Shown: positions 19,000 through 32,085 of the stretch, one piece after another
Numbering within the stretch: position 1 is the first letter of the stretch
How the letters are laid out: every line of letters begins with the position of its first letter
Assembly (NCBI GenBank): GCA_015039365.1
Contig: WION01000537.1
Location: forward strand, 1 to 36,179
From: Amanita rubescens
Lineage: Eukaryota; Basidiomycota; Agaricomycetes; Agaricales; Amanitaceae
Direction: 5' to 3'
DNA length: 36,179 nucleotides
Position numbers and translations under genes: made by a program
Notes under the pieces: model-generated
Seen by the model: the letters and a program-made list of their open reading frames with translations, nothing else
Databases searched by the model: none
What the model was told of the DNA's origin: nothing

Positions 19000-21900
19000 A
19001 TGCACCGACGAACTCTCCATCTCACCGGTACCACTACTACCTCCAGATGCATCGCTGCACCGTGTCGTCGTTTGGAGCTTCGGGCCTTGTCAACCTCGGA
19101 CGAGCAGAGAACTTACGCCTCTGAAAAACAAAAAGGGGACAAGGCTTCATATTATGGCAGAGGAAAAAGGAGGTTGTCTCCAGAAATGCAAATGATGAAA
19201 GATACTTTCATGCTAATTAACAAGGCCACCAAAAAGAATACGGACCGTTCTGGATGGAGGGGTATTAATAAGCGGAGGTCTGAGGAAACGAGACTGAAGG
19301 CCGATATCAGGGTGGCTGGGTGGGGGGTGAGAGCTCTCGGGGAAAGCCACAGGGAGAAGCTTGTGCAAGTGGAAAACCTAGAAACGGGTCATGGAGGGAT
19401 AGCGAATCAGCCGGCGCAGTTGCCATCGTTGATGAAGCAAGCTTATGATGCTAGTGAAGGGCAAGACCACGAGCAAGATTTGGTGGCAATTACATACGAG
19501 CTTGGGATGTTTGTGGAATTGAGACGGTGATTTCTCTTATATTCCCCAATGAATCTTCCTCATTTGTCATTTTCTATAGAAATGAGATATCCACACATGG
19601 CGTTATCGTGGGCGAAAGATCCGCTGCTGGACGCCTCTTTTACCCTTGCCTCATGTCTTCTGGTGAAATCTGGACACCCAATGTTAACGACATATACTTT
19701 TCCCTTCCACCCATCGCCCCTAGCGATCTCGCGCGGCGTTGCGGCACGGACCCCATCGCGACTAACGAAGGTCAGCAGAATGCGCGTGTGCAGATGCTCC
19801 GGCGCATTCGCCTTGTCGAGAAGGCATTGGAAAATAAATATCATGTTGTGTCTGTAAATGCACATGACCTGTACGAAAAATTACGGCATCCGGATCCACA
19901 CCAGTGGGGCGAAACGACGGTTGGAGAAGTTACAAAGACATTGAAATTGCAAGGCTTGATATCCGAGTTCGCGGTGCACAGGTTCTTAATGAACAATCCT
20001 ATCAATTTTGTCGCGGAACCGGGTTACAGAGCCTCCCAGAAATTCAAAGTCGTGCCTGAAGCGCACGTCAAGGACCTAGAAGCAGTCGAAGCGTGGATGA
20101 GAAAGGAAGACGGTCCATTAACCAAATTCGTCCCTGAAGCGCACGTCAAGGACCCAGAAGCAGTTGAAGCGTGGATAAGTCCATTAACCAAATTCGCACA
20201 GAAAGCATGGCGCATCGTCGTTACAAACAGAGAGAAACTCAGGTTGGGATTTGCCGGCGCACCCAGCTGGCGTCGTGCACACCACGCATGGGACGCGAAT
20301 GACCGGACGATCTTGCGTGTGCTAATAAACGCCTTGAGGTTCCAAAGAAGTACTCAATCTGATCCATATGTCATATTTGTAAGCGCGATTCTGAAAAGGT
20401 TAGATTTGGAGAGTCCGGTTGTGAAGGATCACGAGCTTCAAGCGACGCTTGTTGAGCTGGGCATTCTGGCACCCTGGCAAGATCTGGTAGTCATTCAACC
20501 GCACCTGGATCTCGATCTTGAACCAGAACACAAATCGAAAAGGGCGAAGAAACAGAATGAGTTGGTGCAGCGGGGATTCAAAATGATTAAGCAGGCCGCG
20601 ACAAACCGGCCTACGACGCAGGCGAAGAATCGGTTGGGGCCCGAAGATTTTCATCCCTCGGATCCACTCGAGGAAGTCCGACATGATTTTGGCGATATGA
20701 AGATATATGTTGTCGATGATTTCAACGCGCAGGAGCTCGACGATGGTATTTCTATCGAACGCGTACCTCTCGAGCCAGGCAGTATGTGGATACACGTGCA
20801 TATAGCCGATATGGCCTCGGTAATACATCCAAGACATGTTTTCGCAATCGAGGCAAGCAAAAGACAGGAAACAATGTACTTGCACAATGCATTCCCGCTT
20901 TTTCCGCCCTCTCTTACCCACTCCCCAACGCATGGATTATCTCTTGGCTCGAGAGGGAAGGGTGGGGGCCCACTTCGTGTGCTTACATTCAGCTGTAAAG
21001 TTGACGCAGATGCAAAGATATTAGATTACAAGATACGTGCAGGCCTCGTGCGGAATATCAAAACAATCGACTATGATTCTGTGGACCGCGCTCTAGGCCT
21101 ACCGTCTCATGCTCATTATCCGTTTGGTCGACCTTCATCCACGACTGACACAGAGACTGCATCGCTATCAGAAGAGGAAATACAAGATTTTCGTGACCTG
21201 CTTGCATTCGCCGATGCTGCGACTTCTCAGCGCGTAAAGAACGGCACCTTTGCCATTGATCATGCATTGGGAAAAGTTCAATTGGGTTCATTACCGGAGC
21301 GCATGCCGACGTGGCCGACCCTTAAACCCTCTGAATTTTCTGGCTTCCCTTCGATGAATTATATTGTGCAGCGAACAAGCGACATGGAACGTGGGTCGCG
21401 CAGTGTAATTGCCGAAGCAGCTAAGTTGGCTTGCCGTGTAACTTCACGCTTTGGGTTGGAATGGAACCTTCCGCTTTTGCGTCGTCATGCTCCTCCATTT
21501 GTCCCTAATAATCCAACGGATCTCTGCAAGATGATGGTTGCACGGACATCAAATGGCTACGCCGAACCTCACATAGCAGCCAAGTACATATCATTCTCCC
21601 CACCTTCGACATATACGCTATTACCGAAGGAACATTTCCATTTGGGTGTCCCTGACGGCGAGGGCTATGTCAGGTCAACGTCTCCGCTGAGGCGATATAG
21701 TGATCTGATTGTACACTGGCAGTTGCACCATGCACTCCTCGGTGGAAGGGCCGAGTTTTCCACACCACCGTTCAGCGCCGACGACCTGGAGAAGTACATG
21801 GCGAAACTTACGGGGCATGAAAGCCGGCAAAAGGGGCTGAAGTTTCACCACCAAAGGTATTGGCAGACAATGTTTATTCATCGGTGGGTGGAAGGCATAA

Positions 21901-22163
21901 GGCTAGGACATATTGATCCAGACAAAGTTGTGGGAGGGAAGAATCCAATGGATGAGCTCTATGCGCGAACACAATTGTTGCCAAGGGTCAACCCGCAACT
22001 GAGGTATGAAGCTCCAGTCACGCTTCCAGATATTGGGGCCCGTGGCATACTACTCCTCCCTGATCGCACACTCGACGTGGAAATCGGTACAGAATTTAAT
22101 GTGAGGCTGAAGGAGGTGAAGCTGGGGGTAAGGCCGATGATGACGTTTGAGGTGAAAGAGTAG
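19000..22163 (+). CDS. DSS1: Mitochondrial RNB-domain 3'-5' exoribonuclease (DSS1/CYT-4-like)
   Basis: Two exons (19000-19526, 19580-22163) give 1036 residues. The N-terminus is Arg/Ser/Thr-rich without acidic residues for the first 25 positions (MHRRTLHLTG...), as in mitochondrial presequences. An N-terminal region without recognised motifs is followed by a large RNB catalytic domain from about residue 540. The acidic cluster is D555, E561, D563, D564 (VDDFNAQELDDGIS), spaced exactly as D201/D207/D209/D210 of RNase II. The nucleotide-binding Arg lies in TSPLRRYSDLIVHW (877-890). Organisation and length fit the fungal mitochondrial exosome nuclease Dss1 (Neurospora CYT-4), which degrades and processes mitochondrial RNA with the helicase Suv3. 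A tandem in-frame duplication sits at residues 334-381. ERG11 follows 134 bases downstream in the same direction. Confidence 0.9.
20052..20195 (+). repeat. In-frame tandem duplication in the RNB gene
   Basis: Units at 20052-20129 (78 nt) and 20130-20195 (66 nt). Both encode PEAHVKD-(L/P)-EAVEAW and end PLTKF. The second lacks 12 bases that encode RKEDG in the first. Only a few substitutions separate them, so the duplication is recent compared with the gene. Confidence 0.9.
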
Positions 22164-22297
22164 AATTATATCTAATCTAATCTAATCTACATAATCCTAG
22201 CTTACCAGAAAAGGCATATATCGAAATGAGTGGTTCGATTTTTTAATACTTATAAGTTATAATTCGCCGTTTTTCTCTGGTCCTTGCTCTTTCTCCC

Positions 22298-24320
<2,023 letters not shown>

Positions 24321-24695
24321 AAGTTTCCCTATACCAAATGGAACAAAAGAGACTTCGTCATAATTAGGCAGATATATATACCAATCAGCTGTCAGTTAAC
24401 ATAAGTAGTATTTAAATGTCTTAGACTGGAAGAGTTCAGGGCCAGACTTGATCCGTCGTTCACTGTAATGAGAGAGGGCCATTGAATCATTTCGCATCAT
24501 TACATCGTCAATATGACAACTCGAAAAAGCTCTAGATAATCAAAGTATGTGAGGTCATTCCAAAAGTGGGCATAAACGAGTCATAAGGATCGTAAATGTA
24601 TCCTGATAAGATTAAGAGTGAAGGTCGAACGGGGTGAACATATGCCAAGGGGATGAAAAGGTTTCCAAATAAAATGTTCTTGCAGTGATCTGATA
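24321..24695. other. Intergenic region between convergent genes
   Basis: 375 AT-rich bases between the ERG11 stop and the stop of the minus-strand CaaX-box gene. It should carry both 3' untranslated ends. No gene or motif is seen. Confidence 0.55.
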
Positions 24696-27600
24696 TCACA
24701 TCACGACACACCATTTCCGCTTTTGTCCGTCTACATCTCCATCAATCGCAGGACTTGTAGATGCTCCCGCCTCGTTTTGGACATTGAGAGTCTCAAAGAC
24801 ATCGGTAGTAGTGGTCACCTTGGGTGAAGGAGCAAATTCGCCTTGCGCAATGTCCAACGACGTTCTACCCTCGTTAGGCTTAGGCGTAAACCAGCCACCG
24901 GGGAAGAACTTGGAGGATGACGATGATGAAGAGTCTTGGCGACTGTGGCTGCTCTCGCTTGGAGAACGTGACATCGAAAGCCATTTTGGTAGTACCCATA
25001 GATATGCAACTAAGGCACGCAGCCCAAACAGCATGAATTTTTCATTTTGAGCAAAGTTTTCGGCGCCCGTCACATTGTATTCAGGCCGCAGCTGTACAGC
25101 GTTTGGTTCCTGAACCTCATTCAGCTGAGGCTGTTCGACATGAATTCAGATTATATTAGTCATTCAGTTTAAGTTACTAACCTCTAAGTCACCAGAAACG
25201 GACCCCTTTGCGATGGGCTGAGATTCCTGCTTGTCCTCGCCCTCAAGGGAAAGACTGGAGCCCTGGTGCATCACCGAATAGCTCGGCGTCCAGGGTTGAT
25301 CCACCACATCGGTCGTAGCGTTATTAGACTCCGTGTTGGTCAGCGAAACCGAAAGAACAGGACGAGTGATCTTATCGGCAGATGATGTAGCGTCAATTTT
25401 ACAAGTTGCACTATCACTCTATCAAAACATTAGCTTAACCTTTTGCCATACCAAAATAAAATGATGAATACCTCGCCAACTGTAGTTAGACTATCCGCTG
25501 CAGCCTCCACAGCGGCAATCGCGATGACAGGTGCAACTACGTCGATAAGAGTAGCCTGTTGCAGAGAGATGAGACGACAGTACTGGAATGACTGATAAAA
25601 TCCAAACCTCTGTGTTCTTGTAGACCTGTTCATCTTGCAAATCTGTAGTATGCATCGCATCGTCACTTTGAGAGTGATGAACAATTTCAGCAACGGAGAT
25701 GTCTTTCGACACGGGTGGCGAGGTCCAAGGATCTTGGAGTGCTACAAATTCAGTAGATTCAACATCGTGTGTGGGAGTTTCTTCGAGATCTTTCGAGGTG
25801 ACTGGGGGTGTTCCTTGGGAATGAGCGCGGTACGGCGGTTCAGGCGTTACAAACTCGGAAGCTTCAAGTTCCTTGGCTGCGACCAGCGGTGATCCTTGAG
25901 AGTGAACAGAATATGAAGGCGCCCAAGCCACGGTAGGTTGTTCATCCGCGGTGGGTTCAAGTTCGGTAGAGGCTACATCCAGTTCCGCGGGTGGAATCGA
26001 TCCTTGAGAATGAACAGAATAAGATGGTGTCCATGACTCGGTAGGAGCTTCCAGAACCGCGCTCTCGATAGATTCTGTCGATACAGACAATATAGGTAAT
26101 TCAGCCGCCTGTTCCTTCGACTCGAGTGATGACTCGACTTCAAGTGGTTTCGTATTGGCTGCTGGTGTTACGGTCTCTTCAAGGACCGTGGAAGCACCTT
26201 GCGATTGAGCCGAATACGAGGTTGTCCATGTCTTCACCGACGACTCGAGGGTGTCAACGAGAGAGTCCAATGACTCCTAAGAAGCAGCTTAGTACTGAAC
26301 AGATATTCGTAGTGTTAACTTACCTCTTCATGCGATGAAGTTTCTGGGGCTTTATTTACTCCTTCATCGGCGAGTGCAATCACGGTCGCACTTGCCGCGA
26401 TCTCTTCCGTTGGCGGCTGCCCAACTGTGAGATCAACTATCATCAAGCAACCAATGACGAACCTCGGTAGTGTCAGTCGACACAACATCTATATTTTCCT
26501 TGGTTTCGTTCCCTGATTCGGTAGATTCTTGGACCACCACAGTCTCAGGAACTTGTTCATTATCGTCCTCCATTTTAATCTCGCTTTCCACAGCATCCGG
26601 CTCAGCTTGAAGTTCAGCAGCGACAGTTTCAGCAGGTACAACATCATCAGCGGCGTGTTGCTCCTCCGCCATAGGGGCGATTTTCGCGTTTGTCTGTGTC
26701 AGAACTCCTTGTAAATGCACAGAATACGAAGCTGTCCAAGGTTCTGCACTCGGTTCCAGGGGTTGACCATCAGCAGTATCCTGACGCGGCGTGAGTACGA
26801 GTACGATGAAATGAAAAATCACCAATACCTCAGAAGCTACACTTGCTAGTGGTTCTTGCTCGGCTACCTCTTCGGTGAGAACAGGTGTGGCAGCGGCGAC
26901 CACATCAGCGAATTTCTCTGTCTTGAAGTCATTTTCGATCGGCGCCTTTTCCGCGTCCTCTTCGAGGAACTCTCTGTGACCTATAGTAGTTACTTGGAAT
27001 GAGGGTGACCAGGGCGATTTCGGTCGTTCAATTTCTTCAGCTATACTAAGCAGGTGCGAGGGCTGAGATTCAGGCTCCTTGAGCTATGTCTCGTTAGATT
27101 GATAGGTCTCTGCAAAATGTTCAGACATACCTCAATCCCGCTGTCAACGATTGGGGTGAAAGTTGTCGTGTCAAGAGCGGTCTGTACATATAGGTTCTCT
27201 GTTTTGAGCCCAGTCAACGGTTCAGCGTCCACTGCATCGTCTTCTACTGTTTCTGTTTGTTGTTCTCCCGCTGGGATTGTGATCGGCGGCTCCAAAACAT
27301 CGGACAAATGTCCATTTCGGGCAAGTGTAGGAGCCTCGTCATGTACCATTTCTACATTTGCTTCCTTCACCGACTCGGACGAGACAGCAGATAGAGTCTC
27401 CTCGACAGCATTTGTTGCCAACGCGATCGAAGCACCTTCAAGCGCAACCTCAGCATCGTCCTTGATACCCGTCTCAGATACTTCCTGTCCGTAAAGCGTA
27501 GGCTCGACTAAGCTCTCCGGCTCGGTATGTGCTACACGGCCAAGGGCACCCTCTGTTGACGGTTCAGTGGGGTCGACAGTAGCTGGCGTCTCCTCTACTG

Positions 27601-30600
27601 CAATTTCCTTTTGAGCAACTCCAACAGGGGCATCATCTGCCTCCACAGAAATAATGTTATCTTCACATGGTACGTCCTGGACTTCAAGAGGAGCAGCCTC
27701 AGAAGCAGATATTTCGGCAACTGGTTCTGGATTAGCTTCGACAGCGCTTGCAATCTCGGATGCCTTGATCTCCTCAACTTCAGAGCTGACCTCCCCGAGG
27801 GGAACTTCAGCCTCGTCAACATGCACAGGGTCATCTTCGTGGGTAGCTGCGGTGGTGACAAGTTCAGCTCCTACTGGCCCTGAGGATTCAATTTCACCAG
27901 TACTGTCGGTGACGGGCTTAGATTCTGAAGCATCCCCATCAGCAACTTCAGTTTCAGCAGGCGCTGTCACTTCAACAATGGGAAGCACTTCATCATCAGG
28001 TTGGGTGGCAGGCTCAGCTTCGACGGGTGCTGGCCCTGGGGTTTCTTCACTATTAGCTTCAGATTCAATTGCTGTCGACGTCTCCTCGTTGACAGTTTCA
28101 GGTATGAGTTCAGCTTCAGCAGGTGCTGAGGTGTCTTGACTAGCAATCTCAGAGAAAGTTTCGACCGCAATGGGAGCAGCCACTTCGGTCACCTCAGCGA
28201 CAGGTTCGATCTCGATAGGTGTGGTTTCACTGGCGATGACTTCGGCTTTGACGGGTGCAGGAGCCTCCTCGCTGGTCACATCGGTAGTCGGCTTGGAAAC
28301 AGTGAGTGATGCCTCTTCACCCGCAGCCTCAACGACGGATTCGGCCTGAACAGCGCCTGTTATCTCTTCGCTGACGACGGGTTCAACTTCGACAGGCGCA
28401 GACGTTTCCTCGCTGGCACCAACCTCGACGGCAGGTTCAGCTTCGACGGCGACTGGCGCGGGCGTTTCCTCGTTGGTAGCAACCTCGATGGCAGGTTCAG
28501 CCTCAACAGTGACTGGGGCTTCTTTGTCGACAACAGGCTCAGGTTCGACGGGCGCAGCGGTCTCATCGCTGGCAGTAACTTCTGCAGTGGGTTCGGCCTC
28601 AAGGACGACTGGTGTCTCTTCACGAGCGACAGCTTCGACTTCGGCTTCAACGACGACTGGCGGCTCTTCACTGGTAGCTTCAACCGGCACCGAAGTCTCT
28701 TCGATGGCAACCTCATCTTCGGTGGGCACCGAAGCATCTTCAGTGATAGCTTCGATCGTAACAGGTGCCAGAGCCTCTTCACTGGCAGCCTCGGCTTCAA
28801 CTGCTGCAGTCACTTCTTCGTCAACCTCTGCAGCAACTACAGGTTCAGCGGGCGCAGATTCTTCTTCGCGAGTGATCTCAGTAACGAGCTCTGCTTCGAT
28901 GGATGCCGGAGTCTCATCAATAGCGACTTCGGCGAGCGGTGTACGAACCGGAGTCGCTTCACTGGTGTTTTCACCAGCTTCAACCGACAGCGGAACTTCC
29001 TCAGCGGTCACTTCGACGGGCTCAGCCTCAGCAGTCGGCGCTTCGTCGTTGACAATGGGGCCCTGTACCTCTTCAACCACAGCTGCCGGAATATCTTCTG
29101 TTTCCTCTACTGCCGACTCTGCAACCGCCTGAGCCTCAGCGTGCACAGTAACACCTTCACCTGCAAGCTCTTCTACTTGCTCTACCGCGGCATCATCCAC
29201 GACGCCATCAACCTGCGGCTCTTCGACGAACGGGGTCGTCTCGACTTGCACAGTAACCTCCGGCTGTTCATCAAGCTGTTCCAATGTTGCCTTGTTCCCG
29301 TTAGCCTCCTCAGTCGCTATGTGTTCATCCTCTACGATGGGTTGTTCGACTGCCTCGTGGTTATCGTTCCCAACGTTATTAACTTCCGCAGCAATAGGTT
29401 CGGCCTCGTGGGCTGTCTCCTCTTGTTCAATACCTCCAACGGCACCTGACTCAACCTCTGGCTTGTTCACCTCGGCAACCATTTCTTCCAGAGTCACCTC
29501 GGTCTGTGGCTGTTCTTCTGGGATTTGGTCAATCCCGGCCTTCTCTACTGCTGCAGTCGCACCATCAACAGCCGCTCCCTCCTGGGCCTCCGTTATCGAA
29601 ACAGGGAGATCCCCTTCGTTAGAGGATGGTTCCGTATCAGTAATAGCGACGGCGTCGCTTTCCGCAGGGACAACGTCCTTTATCTCTGCAGAAGAACCAA
29701 GATTACCATACTGAGTAACTAATGCTCAGTGCTACTCACCTTCGACTTGAGCGACTTCTTCCACATGGGGTACATCAACCTGGGTATCTACAGCCGACTC
29801 TCCCTCCATGGCAGGCTCGACCGCTCCGACGTCCGGCTTATCAGCGAAGCCATTGTCCTTCCCATCTTCCTTTTTCTCCAAAGCAGGGGGCGGGATCTCA
29901 ATAGCAGAATCGTTGATAGTCTTATCAGCAAGGGATTCCTCGACCTCGAAAAGGAAATTCGAGTACGTCAATCAAAGGGTCGGTATGATAAGGCGCCGTA
30001 CTCACAAGGACCGTTACGGATTCGCTGGTTGAAGGCCCCTGGTCCTCCGCGATCGTCGCATCGTCAACAACATCAGCGGCGAGTACCTAAAATGCCAATA
30101 CCATGAGCTGCCGTTCCCGACGAATAACAAAGAAAAGCGTGAAAGCGTGAAAAGAAGGGCAACACTTACGTCGTCCACTTCTTTCACGGATTCATTCTCA
30201 GCTGTAACCGCAGGCTAAACAAAGAACTATTTGATCAATCTATCAACGTTGGAGCATGAATATGACACACGTTCTCAGCGACGACAGAATCTGATGGCGA
30301 CCCGAGTAAGGCGTCTGTGGTATTGTCGGTCTCGCCGTTTTCTTTGCTGTGTGCTGTGATGACCTGTGGCACAGCGTCTGCCGTGGGAGCATGACCATTT
30401 GCAGCGTCGTGCGGCTCGGCGGATGGCTGGGTGACATAAAAGGATAAGTGGCATGGAATAGTGAGAAGAAAGGAAACATACACCGGAGACAGACGAATCG
30501 GCGTTGGCAGACACGTCAAGATTGGACGCGTCTTCCTTGGGCAACAAAAGGGGAATCTCCAAGGCAGACTCGGAGGACGACTTGTCTGCCGTAATTGACA

Positions 30601-30697
30601 CGTCGGTTGGCTGCTCATGGTCGTGAACTTGGGTAGAAATGGCGAGCGTAATGGAATCGACGGTATCGTTGACGTAGTCCGTACCAGAGACGGACAT
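24696..30697 (-). CDS. Large acidic repeat protein with C-terminal CaaX box
   Basis: Thirteen minus-strand exons join without phase conflict to 1782 residues: 30697-30482, 30426-30271, 30214-30170, 30086-30006, 29944-29740, 29685-27131, 27083-26829, 26780-26463, 26416-26324, 26276-25608, 25555-25472, 25418-25182, 25130-24696. The centre (exon 6, 851 codons) is Ala/Glu/Val/Pro/Thr-rich low complexity. The second half carries repeated copies of W-x-x-S-Y-S-V-H-S-Q-G. Near the C-terminus come a hydrophobic stretch MLFGLRALVAYLWVLPKWL and a Ser-rich linker, and the protein ends KRKWCVVM, a CaaX motif expected to be farnesylated. The protein should be largely disordered and anchored to a membrane face. 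I do not recognise a family. The GTG in frame upstream (30829) is not used, since the ATG at 30697 fits the TATA spacing. Confidence 0.75.
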
Positions 30698-30866
30698 TAT
30701 CGGACAAATAGAATAAAGAGAAGTGCCAGGAGAGAGAGATATAAATGGCGGAGAGAGAGACTCCAAGCTAAGAGTCCTTTGCCAGTTCAAAAAGGAAGAC
30801 TTCGCGAGCCGATCAACCGGATTTCCCACTCACGTGTTCACGCGATAGTGAACTTGTCCACATGGA

Positions 30867-30874
30867 TTTATATA
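30867..30874 (-). promoter_or_regulatory. TATA box of the CaaX-box gene
   Basis: TATATAAA on the minus strand, about 170 bases upstream of the ATG at 30697 and directly beside the stop of the next upstream gene. Confidence 0.45.
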
Positions 30875-30884
30875 AGATGCTAGT

Positions 30885-31820
30885 CTAGAATAATACAACC
30901 CCAACAAGGCCAAGCGCCCCTGCAAGCTCAAGTGCTCCAACGCTCAGCCCACCCGCATTGTTCGATTCAGAAGCACCACTACCTGTAGACGCAGCGCGCG
31001 CAGTAGTGCTGGTTTTACTGGCTGCCGCATTGGTGGCACGCGTAGCGGCCGGTGTGGTCTCCACAGCACTGCTCTGACGTCAGCCACAATATTTTCCACA
31101 GCGCGATTGCACCTACCCTTGTGTTCCTGATCCAGAGGCGGTGTTGGAATCCGTCGGTCCAGGCGCGGCAGTCATACACCTACAACTCTTCTTTAGTCGC
31201 CGTGTTACGAATCATTGCTTCCACATACCCTTTATCAGTGCCCTGTCGGACTTGAACCTGGTCCGTGAAGGCGGTCTCGCCAGTGCTGTCCTTTAGCGCG
31301 AAGGTGCTGTATAACCGTATTAGCCAACGAGCAAAAAACTAATTTCAAAACGCATACATTTGTTGGCCAGGATTCACATTAGCCAACCAAGTTTTGCTCG
31401 TGTCGTCCGTTGCGTCAAAGGATTGAATCTGACGATGAGCATTTACATCCGACAATAGTAAAGCGAGCAAGCAGCACTCACGGGTTCGCCAGCGACCTGG
31501 CCACCTACGTAGGGAATAAGTAAACTAACCTTGACATAACCAAGCCAGCGTACCTGGAAGAAGTGTCAAATAATAAGGCGGAGTGCCCCCGCTCCAAGTA
31601 AGTAACGTAGGTTCTATAATGAGCAAGTTATACTATGCGGTCATCCAATCAATCAATCAAGGCATACGGCATTGGACTACACCCGCACTGCACACGCCAT
31701 TGTCAGGTTGCACTCAAACATGCATACAATCCAAACGACTTACGGCGTGTTGATAGTCAGTGATGCGATGGCCGGCACCAAAGAAATGATCGCGATAGCT
31801 GTTAAAAAGAACTTATTCAT
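30885..31820 (-). CDS. GPI-anchored Ser/Thr-rich Kre9/KNH-like wall protein
   Basis: Eight exons on the minus strand (31820-31744, 31687-31668, 31613-31554, 31504-31482, 31428-31358, 31306-31229, 31179-31117, 31071-30885) give 192 residues. A signal peptide (MNKFFLTAIAIISLVPAIAS) is followed by LTINTP, AGVVQCQPTLLTWSGGTPPY, an LLPGG turn, WLANVNPGQQ and FALKDSTGETAFTDQVQV. This is the beta-sandwich of the Ser-Thr-rich GPI-anchored membrane family related to Kre9/KNH. A Thr/Ser/Ala linker (about 130-170) and a hydrophobic tail LELAGALGLVGVVLF form the GPI signal. It should sit at the plasma membrane or wall. Two exons are only 20 and 23 nt; skipping either would break the domain or the frame. 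The last intron uses a CAGAG acceptor to keep phase. Confidence 0.87.
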
Positions 31821-31915
31821 CTTGAGGAGGGCGCCGCTAAAACGGTAGTAATGATGGACGAAGAAACGAATAGAAAAGAGCGGGGGCGAAAACAAGAAAA
31901 GAGAAGGACGTGGTA

Positions 31916-31923
31916 CTTATATA
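31916..31923 (-). promoter_or_regulatory. TATA box of the GPI-anchored protein gene
   Basis: TATATAAG on the minus strand, about 100 bases upstream of the ATG at 31820. Confidence 0.5.
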
Positions 31924-32085
31924 CCGCGGAAAGTCGACACTTCGAGATCCGTCGACGTCACACTACTGCCAATGATCGAGATCGCATGGCGAGCCAGCCG
32001 AAAGAGCCAAAACATGAGTATATTCCACAAATTAGTATAGTACCTAGTTAGCACCACTCTCGTGGAAGGTTTTTTGTACACACAT

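Noticed and set aside
19527..19579. Start of the RNB nuclease at 19527 as a free-standing 878-residue protein
   Set aside because: 19527-19579 is a clean GT-AG intron; joining to 19000-19526 adds a mitochondrial presequence and keeps phase.
27054..29714. Long plus-strand Ser/Thr-rich frames (27654-28139, 28473-29132, 29292-29714)
   Set aside because: They are antisense shadows of the Glu/Ala-rich exon 6 of the minus-strand CaaX protein, which has consistent introns across 6 kb.
30698..30829. N-terminal extension of the CaaX-box protein from 30829
   Set aside because: The initiating codon would be GTG, and the segment lies in the expected 5' untranslated region downstream of the TATA box.
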